In this document: positions 24,178 to 34,302 of the stretch, piece by piece
How positions within the stretch are numbered: the stretch's first letter is position 1
How the letters are laid out: the number at the start of each line of letters is the position of its first letter
NCBI GenBank assembly: GCA_021799635.1
Contig: JAJZAB010000003.1
Location: 1 to 64,000, forward strand
Reading direction: 5' to 3'
DNA: 64,000 nucleotides
Source of the DNA: Microcaldota archaeon
GTDB lineage: Archaea; Micrarchaeota; Micrarchaeia; Micrarchaeales; Micrarchaeaceae
Program-made: the position numbers and the translations under genes
Notes under the pieces: model-generated
What the model was told of the DNA's origin: nothing
Seen by the model: only the letters and a program-made list of their open reading frames with translations
Database searches by the model: none

Positions 24178-26025
24178 TCATGCGGATCTTATCCTTGATT
24201 TGAAGAATTCCTCTGCGCTTTTATTCATAAAATAGACATAGACCCCTTTATGTGCACGTGACATTAAAACTCTATAAACATTTTTCATGTGATTGGTAAA
24301 TTTTGATTTATCTCTCTTTGCCGCTGGGTCGTGGGACTTTTCCGGTATACCAATCCAAGTTTTATTTTCTCTATCATAAATAAAATCGTCCCCGACTATT
24401 ACACCTATGTAATCAAATTCGAATCCCTGTGAAGTATAAACCGTACCCACTTGTTCTATACCTTCTGGAAATGTTGGCCACTTCCAGAAGTTCTTCTTAT
24501 TCTCCCAAGGCATTTCAAAATCGCCTATCTTAACATCATTGACCAACGTACCATCCGGCCTCGGTGGGCTCCATTTCCAGCAGAAACCAGCCACAATTCG
24601 AGCTGAATTCTGTTTTTCTTTATTTTTCTGGTAAATTGCATCCCTTAGCGCAGCCGGCGAATCAAATATCTTGAACTCAATTGGCTCATTTTTATCTAGA
24701 AGCCATATATCTGATGGTGTAATATCTAATGTGTTATCTAGCCATTGCATATACGTCTCTGAGCCTCCGCATCTAAACTGTGTCATCAATTCAAATTCAA
24801 TTATCTCAGCATTAAACTTTTTGGCTGATTCTTTTATTAATTCTACATTTCCGACTTCATTTGGTCTAACAATCTGATGTTCGTCAAGGAAAAATACGGA
24901 TAATCTGGAAGGCCTTATTATATCGTCGACCTGCGGGGCATCAGACTTCAAATTTGCTGGTACGCCATAGTCTTTGCTATTTTTCCTTAATCGATGTGCC
25001 TCGTCGCAGATTAGAACATCAATCTCATTTTCTTTATGATGTGTAAAGCTAAAAAAGTACTTGAATCTATCTTTAGCTCTGCTTCCAACTACACTTTTTA
25101 GCGTCTTAGTGAAGGTAGCCGAGCCCGTGATATAGAAAACCTGCTTTCCTAGCCTTAAAAGTTCTGCCATTGACTCCAGCGCTATGACTGATTTTCCAGT
25201 ACCCGGTCCACCCTTTACTATGATAACATATTTTTTATCACTTTGGGCTAGTCTTTTGGCATTACTTATTATTGTATTGCGTGTTGGTATCTGCTCATCA
25301 ATAAGGTTAAAAATCTGCTGCTTATTTATCATGGTTCCTACATGCTTTATTAACTCCTTAGAAGGCTTCAGTGGACTACTCAGAAATCGGTTAAATAGCT
25401 CTACGCCTGGTTTTTCAGATAACCTCTCTTTAATATAATTGCCAAGATCGCGATAGTCCTCCTTAGAGAATAAAGGGCATTTCTTAATAATCTGCTTGAA
25501 CTTCTCTTGGTATAATACCCTGTCTTTCTCCCTAGAGTAATTATGGCAATAAACTAAAGGATATAATCGTATTTCTGGCTCCTCGTCGAATATGGCCATA
25601 TTGTCTTTGAGTCCATAATAGTAACCCTCTACTTGTAGAGATGGGTGTGATACTCGTATACTGTGACCACCCATGTCTACGTAAATGTTGCCCTCCTCCT
25701 CACAATCGTGCACTCCATCATTTGACCACTGCTTTAGTTCTAAAATTACCAGCCCATCAAGGCCATTCCCCCTTCCAAATATTATCGCATCAATTCGTCT
25801 ATTTGTTAATGGCAGTTTGTATTCTAGTATTATCTTGTTAGAATAAAGTGAAGCGGAGTCAAACACATTTTTTAGGAACTGCAACGAGTTCTCCCATGAT
25901 CGGTATTCTGATTTACCAACTGGCCTATTGAAGAATTCTTGATATTTCTGTGCTAAGATATCTGCAATCTTGTTGTTACTTACATCCACTCTAAACTGAC
26001 TTAAATCACCATCGTAAAGTCTCAT
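24178..26025 (-). CDS. PD-(D/E)XK nuclease fused to DUF2075 helicase
   Basis: The 615-residue protein has two parts. Residues about 70-100 carry RRIDAIIFG and LVILELKQW, i.e. Asp79 and E96-x-K98 of a PD-(D/E)XK nuclease. Residues about 265-600 are a DUF2075-type superfamily 1 helicase with GGPGTGKS (Walker A, 272-279), VLICDEAHRLR (Walker B), FFLDEHQIV and a C-terminal VYTSQGFEFDYIGVIVG plus NVYRVLMSRAHKG. Such nuclease-helicases are common in defence islands. It starts 2 bases after the pyrophosphatase gene, so it is operonic. The likely substrate is foreign nucleic acid (inference). Confidence 0.82.
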   Translation of the reverse strand: MRLYDGDLSQFRVDVSNNKIADILAQKYQEFFNRPVGKSEYRSWENSLQFLKNVFDSASLYSNKIILEYKLPLTNRRIDAIIFGRGNGLDGLVILELKQWSNDGVHDCEEEGNIYVDMGGHSIRVSHPSLQVEGYYYGLKDNMAIFDEEPEIRLYPLVYCHNYSREKDRVLYQEKFKQIIKKCPLFSKEDYRDLGNYIKERLSEKPGVELFNRFLSSPLKPSKELIKHVGTMINKQQIFNLIDEQIPTRNTIISNAKRLAQSDKKYVIIVKGGPGTGKSVIALESMAELLRLGKQVFYITGSATFTKTLKSVVGSRAKDRFKYFFSFTHHKENEIDVLICDEAHRLRKNSKDYGVPANLKSDAPQVDDIIRPSRLSVFFLDEHQIVRPNEVGNVELIKESAKKFNAEIIEFELMTQFRCGGSETYMQWLDNTLDITPSDIWLLDKNEPIEFKIFDSPAALRDAIYQKNKEKQNSARIVAGFCWKWSPPRPDGTLVNDVKIGDFEMPWENKKNFWKWPTFPEGIEQVGTVYTSQGFEFDYIGVIVGDDFIYDRENKTWIGIPEKSHDPAAKRDKSKFTNHMKNVYRVLMSRAHKGVYVYFMNKSAEEFFKSRIRSA

Positions 26026-26027
26026 CT

Positions 26028-26393
26028 TTACATCTCATTGTACTTTTTATTGGAACCTCTCCATTTATCCGCGGGATACTTCTTTTCGTTCTTTTCAAGT
26101 TTAGATGCTAGTCCTTCGGAGAGGTCAAAACCATACATCTGCGCGAATCTCAATATGAAATAAAAGGTATCTGCTAATTCTTCGCTCATATGCTCACGTT
26201 TCTTTGGATCTTTGAGAGCCTCGCCTATTTGTTGGTCGGTTAAAAATCTGAAAATGGCTAGTAATTCAGCTGCCTCCGTAGACGCCCCTATTGCAAGCTC
26301 CTTTGGGCCATGGAATTGATCCCAGTCTCTATCATCACAGAACTTCTTAACTGCATTCTTAAGTTCTAATATTGTAACATCAGAATCCGTCAT
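26028..26393 (-). CDS. MazG/DCTPP1-like nucleotide pyrophosphatase
   Basis: The 121-residue all-alpha protein matches the dCTP pyrophosphatase/RS21-C6 branch of the MazG superfamily. It has RDWDQFHGPKELAIGASTEA, AAELLAIF (the E-x2-E metal helix partner) and SEELADTFYFILRFA, then KYPADKWRG. It would hydrolyse (d)NTPs to NMP and pyrophosphate. It is preceded by GGTGATACA and sits between the GHKL gene and the nuclease-helicase. In a defence operon such an enzyme could deplete or sanitise nucleotides; that role is inference. Confidence 0.82.
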   Translation of the reverse strand: MTDSDVTILELKNAVKKFCDDRDWDQFHGPKELAIGASTEAAELLAIFRFLTDQQIGEALKDPKKREHMSEELADTFYFILRFAQMYGFDLSEGLASKLEKNEKKYPADKWRGSNKKYNEM

Positions 26394-26437
26394 TGTATCA
26401 CCATTTTAACTTTACAATCTAAACATTAAAAACCTTC

Positions 26438-27832
26438 TTAAATTGCTTTAGATGCTACCATTCCTAGTAGATGTGTAAGTTCTAATTCGAAATCAACTGA
26501 TGTATCTGATGCACCGCTTATTGCATGTGCAACTTCATGCAGAAGTGTACCAGCATATGTTTGAAGATTCTTAAGTTGATCTCTCTTTATTATTAATCGC
26601 CCGGTGTCAGGTTCGTATAGTCCAGATGCCTCTCCAAATCCAACTGGATCTAGTCTCATGGTTTCAGATATCAAAATCTGTTTGACATTCTTAGGCCTGC
26701 CACCTATCAAATTTAGAATATCTTTAGTTCTACTGAATATCTCCCTTTCTTGTTTAGTCAGATTTTTTCGCTTATGAACTTGAATTTAAAACTGTTATTC
26801 CATTCAAACTTATATTCACCTAAATCTCTTATCGGATTGCCTTCAAAATCCTTTAATCCGACTATTTTTGCCTTTACGCTCTCAGGTATCGTTATGATTT
26901 CTAGGCCATCATTTTCTGCTCTTTCTACCATGTCTTTTGCTGCAATTAATTCAGCTGGGGTTAAGAAAATTACATCTTCTGCGGCATTTAGGAGCTTGCA
27001 TGCATGAACTGCTACATCTACCCACTGTAACTCGTCGTGTAATTTACCATCCTCAAAATGCTTCAAATCAGCTACAAGTATTTTTGCAATTTTTTTTATT
27101 TTTACATTCTAAGAGAAGTGCCTTAACTCTTCCAACGTATGCAGTTCTCCCGACATTTGTTCTTTCGCGGTTTAGTGCCTTCTTTATAGCCTTATCCAAA
27201 GAAGTTATATTATACGAAAAAAGGAAGTTTTCTTCCTCAGCGACTTTAACTCCGCTTATGTATATTTTTGCTGGCGGTTTTTGTTTTTCTAATATTTCCC
27301 CGTATTTAGTCTTGGCTATCTCTTTATTGCCTGAAAACTTTAGAAATAACTCTTTTGCTTTGGAAATATCTTCATTCTTTATATTGCCAAATATGAACTC
27401 AGTTCCCACAAACTTTGTATCACTAGGTGGGGATATGCAGGCATGAAGGGTGATTATATCCTTAAAATCTTGTTTTTCGGAACGGTCTAGGGTTATATCT
27501 CCATATCTAGATTTTATTAGTACTTTTACTCCTTTCCGGTCAAATGTAGCCAATGCATCTTTGAGTCCTATGCCAAATTTACCTATCATATTAGGGTTTT
27601 CTAATTTTTCCTTGTTTTCTTTTTGTGTAAGATGGTTATATTTCAAACCTCTACCATAATCTCTTACATGTCATTGTCCTTTGGAATCTTTAGAAATTGT
27701 TATGTCTTTTGTATGAGAAAGCGTCTGTTCATCTATTGCGTTAGCAATAACCTCTCTCAGTCCGTGATAAACCTCCCAGTCCTCAAGAATTTTCTCTATA
27801 TTTAAATCGAATTTTTTTATTTCTTTTGGTAT
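26438..27832 (-). pseudogene. GHKL ATPase fused to an HExxH domain, broken at four places
   Basis: Three track ORFs plus untracked sequence make one gene. The N-terminus (LREVIANAIDEQ, then HVRDYGRGL and NMIGKFGIGLKDAL) is an Hsp90/MORC-type GHKL ATPase. The middle has LFSYNITSLDKAIKKALNRE, and the C-terminus has LLHEVAHAISG, an HExxH zincin motif. Lesions: the ribosome site GGTGAGACA is followed by ATA instead of ATG (27832-27830); TGA replaces an expected Trp codon at 27671-27673; a frame change falls at a run of eight T (27090-27097); a second falls at six T (26763-26768). Correcting them restores one frame of about 465 codons. Confidence 0.75.
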
Positions 27833-27848
27833 TGTCTCACCTTACAAT

Positions 27849-30167
27849 TTATGCTCTAATCTTTGCTCGAACTTCTGGTTCCAACTTTATTTCAGATGTT
27901 AATATACCATTTAATTTCAAGCTTTCAACTACTTCCTTGTATACTGGTGCTACACCAACCGGGTCTTTTAATGTGATAAGTACAACAAAAGGTATGGGTT
28001 TTGTAAAGTTAAATCCATCTCTAGTTAACGAGCTAATTTTTATTTTCCATTCGTCGGCTTCGATCCCTCTTGACATATCTCTTTCATATTTCTTAATTGG
28101 TTTCCATTTGAATGTTTCTTTCACCAAATCAGATTCAAATACTTTTTTTGCTTCTGCAGTTCCGAATACTTCTGAAATTTCATTTGAAGACCATGTCGTA
28201 ATCGCTTTACCTTTTTTATCCATTTTTGTAAACTTTCTTTGAATTTGAACGCTAAGTTCAGCTCGTATATATTCAGCTCCATATCTGCGATCTAATGGTG
28301 ATTTTGCTACCAACGTTACTTCTAGCTGCCCATAACATTTACCATCTTTAATTAACGATTCTGGCCAATAAAATGGGAACTCCACGTGATAACCTGGTGT
28401 TACCTCTTTTTCTAGTATCAAGGTTATTTCGCCCTTTTTACACTTTAACATATTTTCTGAGTGAGTAGGTAAACCAAAACCAACATATTTCAGAATTTTA
28501 TCTTCTTTTAATAGATTTTTTGGTATTTTTGAATTATGAATTAGTAATGCCCTTAATAAATTTGATGATGGATCGCCTTCAAGCCTTTCATTGAGGGTAC
28601 ATAGTATCTTAGATACCAACGGAGTTGAAAAGCTAGTTCCACTGTCAAAAATAATTTCTGATTTATGATTTGTAGATCGTATACCGTGTTTTGAGGTATC
28701 TGGTTGATCTCCTATATATGCCAGATTTCCACTATAATGAACGACATCTGGTTTAATCACATGTGACGGGCCCGGGCCAGAGCACGAATAACTTGTTGGT
28801 TCATTTTTTCTTACTATACTAGTTTTTTTATCATCTATGGCCAGCGCACCTACTGTAACTGCTCTTATACAATCCCCAGGGACGCGAAGTCTCTCGTTTG
28901 TGGTGCTACTCCCTACTGGTGGCCAAGTTCTCTGATGTTCATACTTTTTGATATTTCCACTTGGCAACACAAATACAATGTCATATCTGTCCTGTATTTT
29001 GTCCAAATATTTAGCTAGTTTAGAGAAACGCTGTTCCGAGCAAGATTCATCTTCGTAACCTAAAGACATATTGAAGACTTTCACTCCAAATTCTTTCATT
29101 ATTTTTGGTATTGCATCATCAAGACATGCAATAAGTTCATATTCTTTGAAAGAAGTGCCTATTGAAGGTAGCACATGTACGTCAACGATCATAACATCTC
29201 TTTTTTCTGGACATACCTGGTCTCCAAGGATATGATTTCCTACCGAAAGAAGACCACCTACGAATGACCCGTGCATATAATCTGAATCCTGTTGGGCTAC
29301 GTATCTAATATGTTTTTTAACCCACGGTGACAATAAAATATGATTGTCTGGAATTCCTGAATCTATCATTGCCACTATTGGATATTTAATGTTGGATTCC
29401 GGTTTTGGGAAGTCTGTTACCTTCTCATCAATACTAAAACTACTTGGAGCAAGTTGATATTGTGGGAAATAAGACATTTCCTTTATTGCCGGGTGTTTCA
29501 ATATGGTTGAAATTTTGTATTCTTCATCAATTTCAGCCTTGAATATTCCAGTATCTACAACACTAGAAAGGTTTTGTAGTTTTATTCCAAGTTTTTGACA
29601 CATAGTTGTAAGATTTTCTTTTACCAAGACGTTTAATTTATCATCTTGATAATCAAATAGATCTAAACTTATTACCCAACCATTGCCTTGTTTTGCTTTA
29701 TCCGTCAATGATTTAATGCTTAATCCACACAGTTTTTCATTGTCACTAAATTCTGTCAAGTTTTCAATTGCAGTTAGCTGAGCAAGTTCATCGCCCTCGG
29801 CAGTTTTCACTTTATTTTTTAATTTTTCTAGGCCTTCATGTGTTGCATTCAAAAGCAACTCTCCAAGATCCATAACCCCTATTATCGGACAAGTACTCTT
29901 GCTCAAAATCTTTTTAGGTCTATTGCTTTTTGATACTGCTTTCTCAATAAGTTTTGCTTTTACCACACTAGGTAAGTCTTTATTTTCGAGTTTTTTATTC
30001 AGATCTCTAATATTATCTATCTCTCCTAAAAGTGCATTTCTATGATTTTCAAGTTCTTTTGGATCTGTTATAAACCAGTTTGATTCACCCCCTCTCTTTC
30101 TTGGATTTTTTTCAAGGAAGTTCTTATCAGGATCAATTCTCCTAATTAATGGTAAATCATCTGGCAT
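27849..30167 (-). CDS. Subtilase (S8) with long N-terminal domain, IetS-like
   Basis: This is a protein of about 772 residues. The catalytic triad is visible: AMIDSGIPDNH (Asp, about 269), YMHGSFVGG (His, about 299), DSGTSFSTPLVS (Ser, about 512), with PSGN for the oxyanion Asn. About 240 residues precede the protease domain and include SKSNRPKKIL and a helical region, an arrangement recalling the S8 protein of the IetAS defence system. No signal peptide is seen, so it is intracellular. ATG 30167 is preferred because GTGATAACT precedes it and the track's GTG is part of that site. It follows the winged-helix gene closely. Confidence 0.85.
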   Translation of the reverse strand: MPDDLPLIRRIDPDKNFLEKNPRKRGGESNWFITDPKELENHRNALLGEIDNIRDLNKKLENKDLPSVVKAKLIEKAVSKSNRPKKILSKSTCPIIGVMDLGELLLNATHEGLEKLKNKVKTAEGDELAQLTAIENLTEFSDNEKLCGLSIKSLTDKAKQGNGWVISLDLFDYQDDKLNVLVKENLTTMCQKLGIKLQNLSSVVDTGIFKAEIDEEYKISTILKHPAIKEMSYFPQYQLAPSSFSIDEKVTDFPKPESNIKYPIVAMIDSGIPDNHILLSPWVKKHIRYVAQQDSDYMHGSFVGGLLSVGNHILGDQVCPEKRDVMIVDVHVLPSIGTSFKEYELIACLDDAIPKIMKEFGVKVFNMSLGYEDESCSEQRFSKLAKYLDKIQDRYDIVFVLPSGNIKKYEHQRTWPPVGSSTTNERLRVPGDCIRAVTVGALAIDDKKTSIVRKNEPTSYSCSGPGPSHVIKPDVVHYSGNLAYIGDQPDTSKHGIRSTNHKSEIIFDSGTSFSTPLVSKILCTLNERLEGDPSSNLLRALLIHNSKIPKNLLKEDKILKYVGFGLPTHSENMLKCKKGEITLILEKEVTPGYHVEFPFYWPESLIKDGKCYGQLEVTLVAKSPLDRRYGAEYIRAELSVQIQRKFTKMDKKGKAITTWSSNEISEVFGTAEAKKVFESDLVKETFKWKPIKKYERDMSRGIEADEWKIKISSLTRDGFNFTKPIPFVVLITLKDPVGVAPVYKEVVESLKLNGILTSEIKLEPEVRAKIRA

Positions 30168-30178
30168 AGTTATCACTA

Positions 30179-30613
30179 TTATTTGTTTGTTTCAGCTTTA
30201 TCACCAACTTTATCCCAAATTCTTTTCAATTCGCTTTCAATTAGATTATTTGGCACAAAATGATAGCTAAGGTTATTCTTTACTGTTTGCTTTATTTGAC
30301 CCTTATCGCGTAGGAATTTTAACCATGGCGCAAGAGATCCTTCCTTCATACCTAATTCATCTAGTAACTCTTTGTTTGGCACTTCTATTTCATTAGTATA
30401 ACCTGCTACTTTTGCATAAACTTTTCCTACGAGATAAAGAACTATTTTATCCTCTCCTCCTAACTTATTATGATGCGCCAAAATTACTTTACCTTCCGGT
30501 GTTAGCATAATCATTTTCTTGGCAAGCTCAAAATTCCTTTCTAGTGCATTTCCACTATCAACTGTCATTCCTTCTCTGACTATATCCCCGAACTCTTTTC
30601 CTTCTTTAGCCAT
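30179..30613 (-). CDS. Winged-helix protein leading the subtilase operon
   Basis: The 144-residue protein is not a known enzyme. Residues about 70-125 show a winged-helix-like pattern (NKELLDELGMKEGSLAPWLKFLRDKGQI, then a strand pair NNLSYHFVPN). The N-terminal half has KMIMLTPEGKVILAHHNKLGG. It is the first gene of the operon, with GGTGATAAT before its ATG, and an inverted-repeat cluster lies upstream. It may be a regulator or a specificity partner of the protease. Confidence 0.55.
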   Translation of the reverse strand: MAKEGKEFGDIVREGMTVDSGNALERNFELAKKMIMLTPEGKVILAHHNKLGGEDKIVLYLVGKVYAKVAGYTNEIEVPNKELLDELGMKEGSLAPWLKFLRDKGQIKQTVKNNLSYHFVPNNLIESELKRIWDKVGDKAETNK

Positions 30614-30640
30614 ATTATCACCATAGCTATATTAAACATT

Positions 30641-30678
30641 AACATTATTAAATGTTGTGTCTAAAAATAGAACATTTA
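30641..30678 (-). promoter_or_regulatory. Inverted-repeat operator cluster before the subtilase operon
   Basis: AACATT-ATTA-AATGTT (30641-30656) overlaps a second inverted pair, TAAATGTT (30649-30656) with AACATTTA (30671-30678). The cluster lies just upstream of the TATA-like TTTAATATAGC of the minus-strand operon. Repeated half-sites at a promoter suggest binding of a dimeric regulator, plausibly the winged-helix protein encoded first in the operon. Confidence 0.45.
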
Positions 30679-30878
30679 AGTATAATAAGCTAAATATAAT
30701 AATTACACTATTTTAGTGAAAATACTACACATTCACATTCTTCAGCACTCCATTTGCCAACAGAAACAGCAAATAACCCCCTTTATCCTCATAAGAATAC
30801 GCCTTTTTTCTCAAGGCGTTGGCCTTTCCAAAACCTTTAAATAATTAATACTACGCGAACTTAGCAAGGGGGGTTCAA

Positions 30879-33020
30879 TTGGTACTTCTTGCAGCTTCAG
30901 CAACTAACCTTATCTACAACTTCTGGCTTTACTCAGCATATCTCTTCTTTCTCCTTGTAATCACTATATCGATAGAATACTATCCAAAGACTTCAAAGAA
31001 GGCTATAGACGAGTTCTTCGCCTATACTAAAAAAGGTCGCAAAGGAGTGGCTAAATTAGGAGATTTTCTTCTATACTTCTTCATAACACAGCTTCTATAC
31101 ATATTCTTCTTTCTTATCCTATCATTCTGGCTCTATTTCATCATTTCATTGCCGATATCTTACACTATAGCACTTTACTCTGAATCATTCAAGAAGCACC
31201 GTCACAACGGCATCCAGATAGGTTACGAATGCCCACACCCAATAGGCATGGAGACAACGCAAGGAGTAACACTGGAAGGAAAAGTGCAGCCTGCAACAGT
31301 AAAAATATCGACTTCTGGCTCAAAAGGTATCTATGACCTGCAAACAAAATCAGAGCCAAATCCGCATACAATGTTAATAGGAGAGTCAGGTTCAGGCAAG
31401 ACAAATCTAACATTAACGTTCCTGACAAGGAGCTACTCCAAATTCGGAATACCATTCCTGATAATGGACTGGCCTGGGTCATACAAGCATTCAGGCATAG
31501 ATGTGAACACCTGGAGAGTGCCTACAAATCTAAAGATAAACCCATTTCCATTGCGTGGTATGTCAATAGAACGCAGAGCAGGAATAGCTTCGGAGTTACT
31601 ACAAGTATCATTAGCATTAACTGATCTTCAAGCCCAGAAAGTAAGGGAAACGCTAGTTGACATGTATAATTAGGATAAAGAGCCTACAATAAGGACTCTT
31701 CATGATAGATTGCTTGCTGAGGCTGACAAGGAGCGCTACAAGGAGATGAAGTTGCAGCTCAGGTACATTACAAATAAGTTAAGGCAGGCATATGAGATAT
31801 TCGGCTACGAATCAAGCGAATTCTGGGATAACTACGACAAGACATGCAATATAGTGGACATGGAAGGATTGACTGACATAGAGAAGAAGCTTGTCACACA
31901 CACGATAATGCAGAGAATAATTGAAGAATTCAAAGTTCAGGATAGAATCAAGCTCTATATAGCGCTTGACGATGCATACCAGGCAATTGCGAATTACAAC
32001 AACAAGGAGACCAACATAACAAAAATGGTAAGGGAAGGAAGAAAGTATGGGTTTGGACTGCTTATATCTACCCAACTACTTGAGGACTTGCCTGCAGCTA
32101 TAATTGCCAATACCTCTGTCAAGTTTGTAATGTCATACCATGAACCTATAGCATTGGACAAGATACAGAAGATGCTTGTATTCACTGAAGTGGAGAAGTC
32201 TCTGCTCCATAGGATGCTAGTCGGAAGCTGCATGCTCTTCGACCAGAACGCCATACAGAATGGGATGCCGCATCCTGCCTTCATTGAGGTGGACCAGATA
32301 ACAAGGAATGAGAAGGATAAGCTGAAAGAGAGCATTAAACGCTTGAAGATAGACAAAGCCTATGATTTCCCTAAGGATACAATACCTAATAGAGAAATGC
32401 ATGCAGTGATAAGACAGCTTGATATTCCAAGTGTGAGCGTGTATAGATTCCTTGTCGCATTTGAAAGGACGAAGAACATTACTGAGGCACATGCAATGCT
32501 GAAGAGTAAGAAGTGGATTACTAGTAAAACGACTTTATATGGAAATAATAGTAAACCATCATTACAACAGAGAGCCATAGATTCAGGATATTTTGCAGAT
32601 GGAAAGTTAACTGAGAAAGCTGTGAGGTTATTGGATCCCTATTTGTTAATTCAGAAGCAAGGAGCGAACAAAGGAAGCGAGGAGCACGTAAGCCTGATGC
32701 AGAATACTATAAGGATGATACAGGATACTGGTAATTTTGCATTTGTCTTGAAGGAAAGAGAAGCCTTTGATGTAGGCGAGTTGCAAACTGATGTAAAAGT
32801 AAAAGGCTTGTGGGATTATTACAGAGTCAATGCCTATGAGATCCAGACCAATGCAATAAAGAGCGAGATAATACGATGCATGGAGAAAGCTAAGGATCAG
32901 GATACGGATTTGATCTTTGTAACAAACAGCCAGAAGACTAAGGAGGAGATTGAAAGACTAACAAACAATGAGTATAAATGTTTGAAGCTGCCAATAGCTA
33001 ATGACGTTGTGGTTATATGA
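30879..33020 (+). pseudogene. VirB4/HerA-like membrane ATPase interrupted by one in-frame TAG
   Basis: Two track ORFs (30879-31673 and 31710-33020) are in the same frame, split only by TAG at 31671-31673. Read through, the product is about 713 residues. Two hydrophobic regions (residues about 5-35 and 60-105) come first, then Walker A MLIGESGSGKTNL, and, after the stop, a Walker B-like strand LYIALDDAYQAI, GFGLLISTQ and a long C-terminal domain. This is the layout of conjugation/DNA-translocation ATPases on integrated archaeal elements. The start is TTG 30879 with AAGGGGGG upstream and TTTAAATAATTA as TATA. Confidence 0.72.
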
Positions 33021-33736
33021 AGATAATCTTTATAGATGAATCCGATAAGCAAAAGGGCAAAGGCGGAAAATATTTCTTTGTCTTATGTGGGTTGATAATA
33101 GACTCTGAATGTTTGCTGGAGGTCGAGCGAAGAATAGAACTCATAAAAGAAAAATATGGATTCAAAACTCTTAAAGAGCTCCGAAAAGTGGATAAGAGCT
33201 TAAAGCTTGCGGTCACTAAGGTAATCTGTGAAGTATTAAGGAAATATGATGCAACAATCATTTCTTCTGGCATTGGTAGAGTTTCATTAAGGGATATGGA
33301 CAACCCAACAAGCAAATATAAAGATGCTTTATATTTCTTAGCTGAACGCTACTGGTGGTATTTGCGTGGGCATAAAACATCTGGGATGGTCATTTTAGAT
33401 AGCGTCGACAAGGAAACTGAAAAAAGTGCTTCAAAGTGGTTCTTCGAGTTTGTGCACAATAAGGAAATGAGCATGTACGGTGAACAGAAAGGGAATATGA
33501 TAGATAGAGTCCATCCTGCATTGCTATTTTCCAATGACGTTTATACTAACATTCTTCAAGTAACAGATCTGATTGCCCTTTCACTAAATGCTGCAATATG
33601 GAATCGTGTAAGTGCAGGCGAAAGTTGGAGTATAGAGGAATTGCCATCTCACAACGAATTTCTTGAGATATACTGGCCTCTGTTCAACAGCAATGGTAAA
33701 AGGGTGGATGGTTATGGCTTGAAATGGTGGTCATAA
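33017..33736 (+). CDS. DUF3800 domain protein
   Basis: The 239-residue protein begins KIIFIDESDKQ and has GMVILDSVDKE and LQVTDLIALSLN, the acidic residues that define the RNase H-like DUF3800 family. Members are frequent in phages and defence islands and are suspected nucleases. Its ATG overlaps the stop of the VirB4-like gene (ATGA), so the two are translationally coupled and probably belong to one mobile module. Confidence 0.78.
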   Translation: MKIIFIDESDKQKGKGGKYFFVLCGLIIDSECLLEVERRIELIKEKYGFKTLKELRKVDKSLKLAVTKVICEVLRKYDATIISSGIGRVSLRDMDNPTSKYKDALYFLAERYWWYLRGHKTSGMVILDSVDKETEKSASKWFFEFVHNKEMSMYGEQKGNMIDRVHPALLFSNDVYTNILQVTDLIALSLNAAIWNRVSAGESWSIEELPSHNEFLEIYWPLFNSNGKRVDGYGLKWWS

Positions 33737-33739
33737 AAT

Positions 33740-34174
33740 TTATGCATGTAACTGTTTCTTGGGTTTTGGTTCTTCATTATTTTCTAGATAGATTTCTTCT
33801 GAATCTATGCGCCTCAATCCTTTAAGTTCGGCCCAAGCATTATTTGTTTCGACTTTAATTTTGCTACTATAATGTTTTTTGAGTTGTTCTAATATCTTTT
33901 TTTTCATATAGTGATACATTTCTGCACCAAATTCACTAAAGAAACCTTGCCCGATAGCAAGGCTAATTCCAATGCCTACGCCTAATGCAATCGTCATTAC
34001 TTCAGATTCGCCTTTTTCGACCTCTACGCGTAATGGGATATTATATTTTTGTGATGAAAATGTGAGCTTGTTAAATATCCACATTGATCTATAAACTTTG
34101 CTTCTTACTGAAGTACCGGTATAAGTTATGCGCATCATGGGGATTTTGCTACTTTTAAATTCTGAGTAATCCAT
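33740..34174 (-). CDS. Orphan protein with one membrane-like helix
   Basis: I choose ATG 34174 (MDYSEFKSSKIP) because TAGGTGAAG lies just upstream; the track's extra 15 residues are unlikely. The roughly 144-residue protein has an N-terminal beta-rich part, a glycine-rich hydrophobic helix (IALGVGIGISLAIGQGFF) and a basic C-terminal tail. It was not recognised. It is convergent with the DUF3800 gene and may be cargo of the same element. Confidence 0.5.
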   Translation of the reverse strand: MDYSEFKSSKIPMMRITYTGTSVRSKVYRSMWIFNKLTFSSQKYNIPLRVEVEKGESEVMTIALGVGIGISLAIGQGFFSEFGAEMYHYMKKKILEQLKKHYSSKIKVETNNAWAELKGLRRIDSEEIYLENNEEPKPKKQLHA

Positions 34175-34302
34175 ATCTTCACCTAGCATTAATTTTTTAT
34201 TCGTTAAAATATATAACACTAACCCTTTTTCCTACAGTCGCACATATCGTTAATCACAAACCTTCTTTTACCCCCATTTTCACCACGCTCAAACCCCTCA
34301 AA

